15,054 nucleotides of DNA from an uncultured Terriglobus sp. (GTDB taxonomy: Bacteria > Acidobacteriota > Terriglobia > Terriglobales > Acidobacteriaceae): assembly GCA_937859825.1 (NCBI GenBank), contig CALMAP010000209.1:282-15335 (forward strand), given 5' to 3'. The notes beneath the pieces were generated by a model, which did no database searches, was not told the DNA's origin, and was given only the letters and a program-made list of their open reading frames with translations. Below are positions 15,016 to 15,054 of the stretch, piece by piece (position 1 is the first letter of the stretch; the number at the start of each line of letters is the position of its first letter). Both the position numbers and the translations under genes were made by a program.

Positions 15016-15054
15016 CTAGTCGATGTCAGTCCAGGCTTCTTTCGGTGCGCGTAG
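15016..15054 (-). pseudogene. Possible antitoxin tail upstream of the PIN toxin (partial)
   Basis: The - strand frame entering from the window edge reads LRAPKEAWTDID, then TAG at 15016-15018. The same frame stays open past this stop (QRISSKARAAKF) to a TGA that overlaps the toxin TTG start, a spacing typical of antitoxin-toxin pairs. The TAG may therefore be a nonsense mutation shortening a VapB/Phd-type antitoxin. Only about 12 codons are visible, so the identity rests mainly on position. Confidence 0.3.

Noticed and set aside
1..15054. CRISPR array, tRNA or rRNA genes, complete insertion sequence
   Set aside because: No regularly spaced direct repeats, no cloverleaf-like sequence, no conserved rRNA stretches and no transposase frame were seen on either strand.

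Overview
This window looks like a stretch of chromosome from a GC-rich soil bacterium, most likely an acidobacterium of the Terriglobus/Granulicella/Edaphobacter type. That is an inference from protein style, from the ferrochelatase and OPT-transporter variants, and from interspersed repeats of the kind I associate with that group. I cannot confirm it without a search. Genes are dense, no gap exceeds 300 bases, and I see no RNA genes, CRISPR array or intact insertion sequence.

Left part, + strand (1-5078): the C-terminal part of an OPT-family oligopeptide transporter cut by the window edge; a small membrane-anchored protein of unknown function; a gamma-glutamylcyclotransferase-like protein; a probable outer-membrane beta-barrel; a secreted DUF2059 protein; a 2H phosphoesterase (2'-5' RNA ligase family); and a DUF3861 protein. 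The second and third genes are visibly less GC-rich than their neighbours.

Middle part, - strand (5200-9719), read right to left: a small Cys-rich DUF5522 protein, the iron-trafficking/oxidative-protection protein YggX, then hemE, hemH and hemY. The last four are packed with a 2-nt gap, a GTGA overlap and a TAGTG overlap, so they look like one translationally coupled unit. It joins iron handling to the late steps of heme synthesis: uroporphyrinogen decarboxylation, iron insertion and porphyrinogen oxidation.

Right part, - strand (9814-15054): a full-length Lhr-type superfamily 2 helicase divided by one in-frame TAA exactly between its two RecA domains, and upstream of it the decayed remnant of a VapBC-type toxin-antitoxin pair.

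The most interesting signal is a family of roughly 100-bp imperfect palindromes (arms of the type GTCATCC-GAGCG-AGCG-AGGA). At least five copies or part-copies are present: inside the OPT gene, inside hemH, twice inside lhr, and once between lhr and the DUF5522 gene. The genic copies keep the host reading frame and are translated, using three different frames of the same element. The intergenic copy supplies the lhr stop codon. A second hairpin element (GTGCCCCACCTT type) supplies the stop codon of the DUF5522 gene. This resembles the in-frame palindromic elements of Rickettsia, in an unrelated organism.
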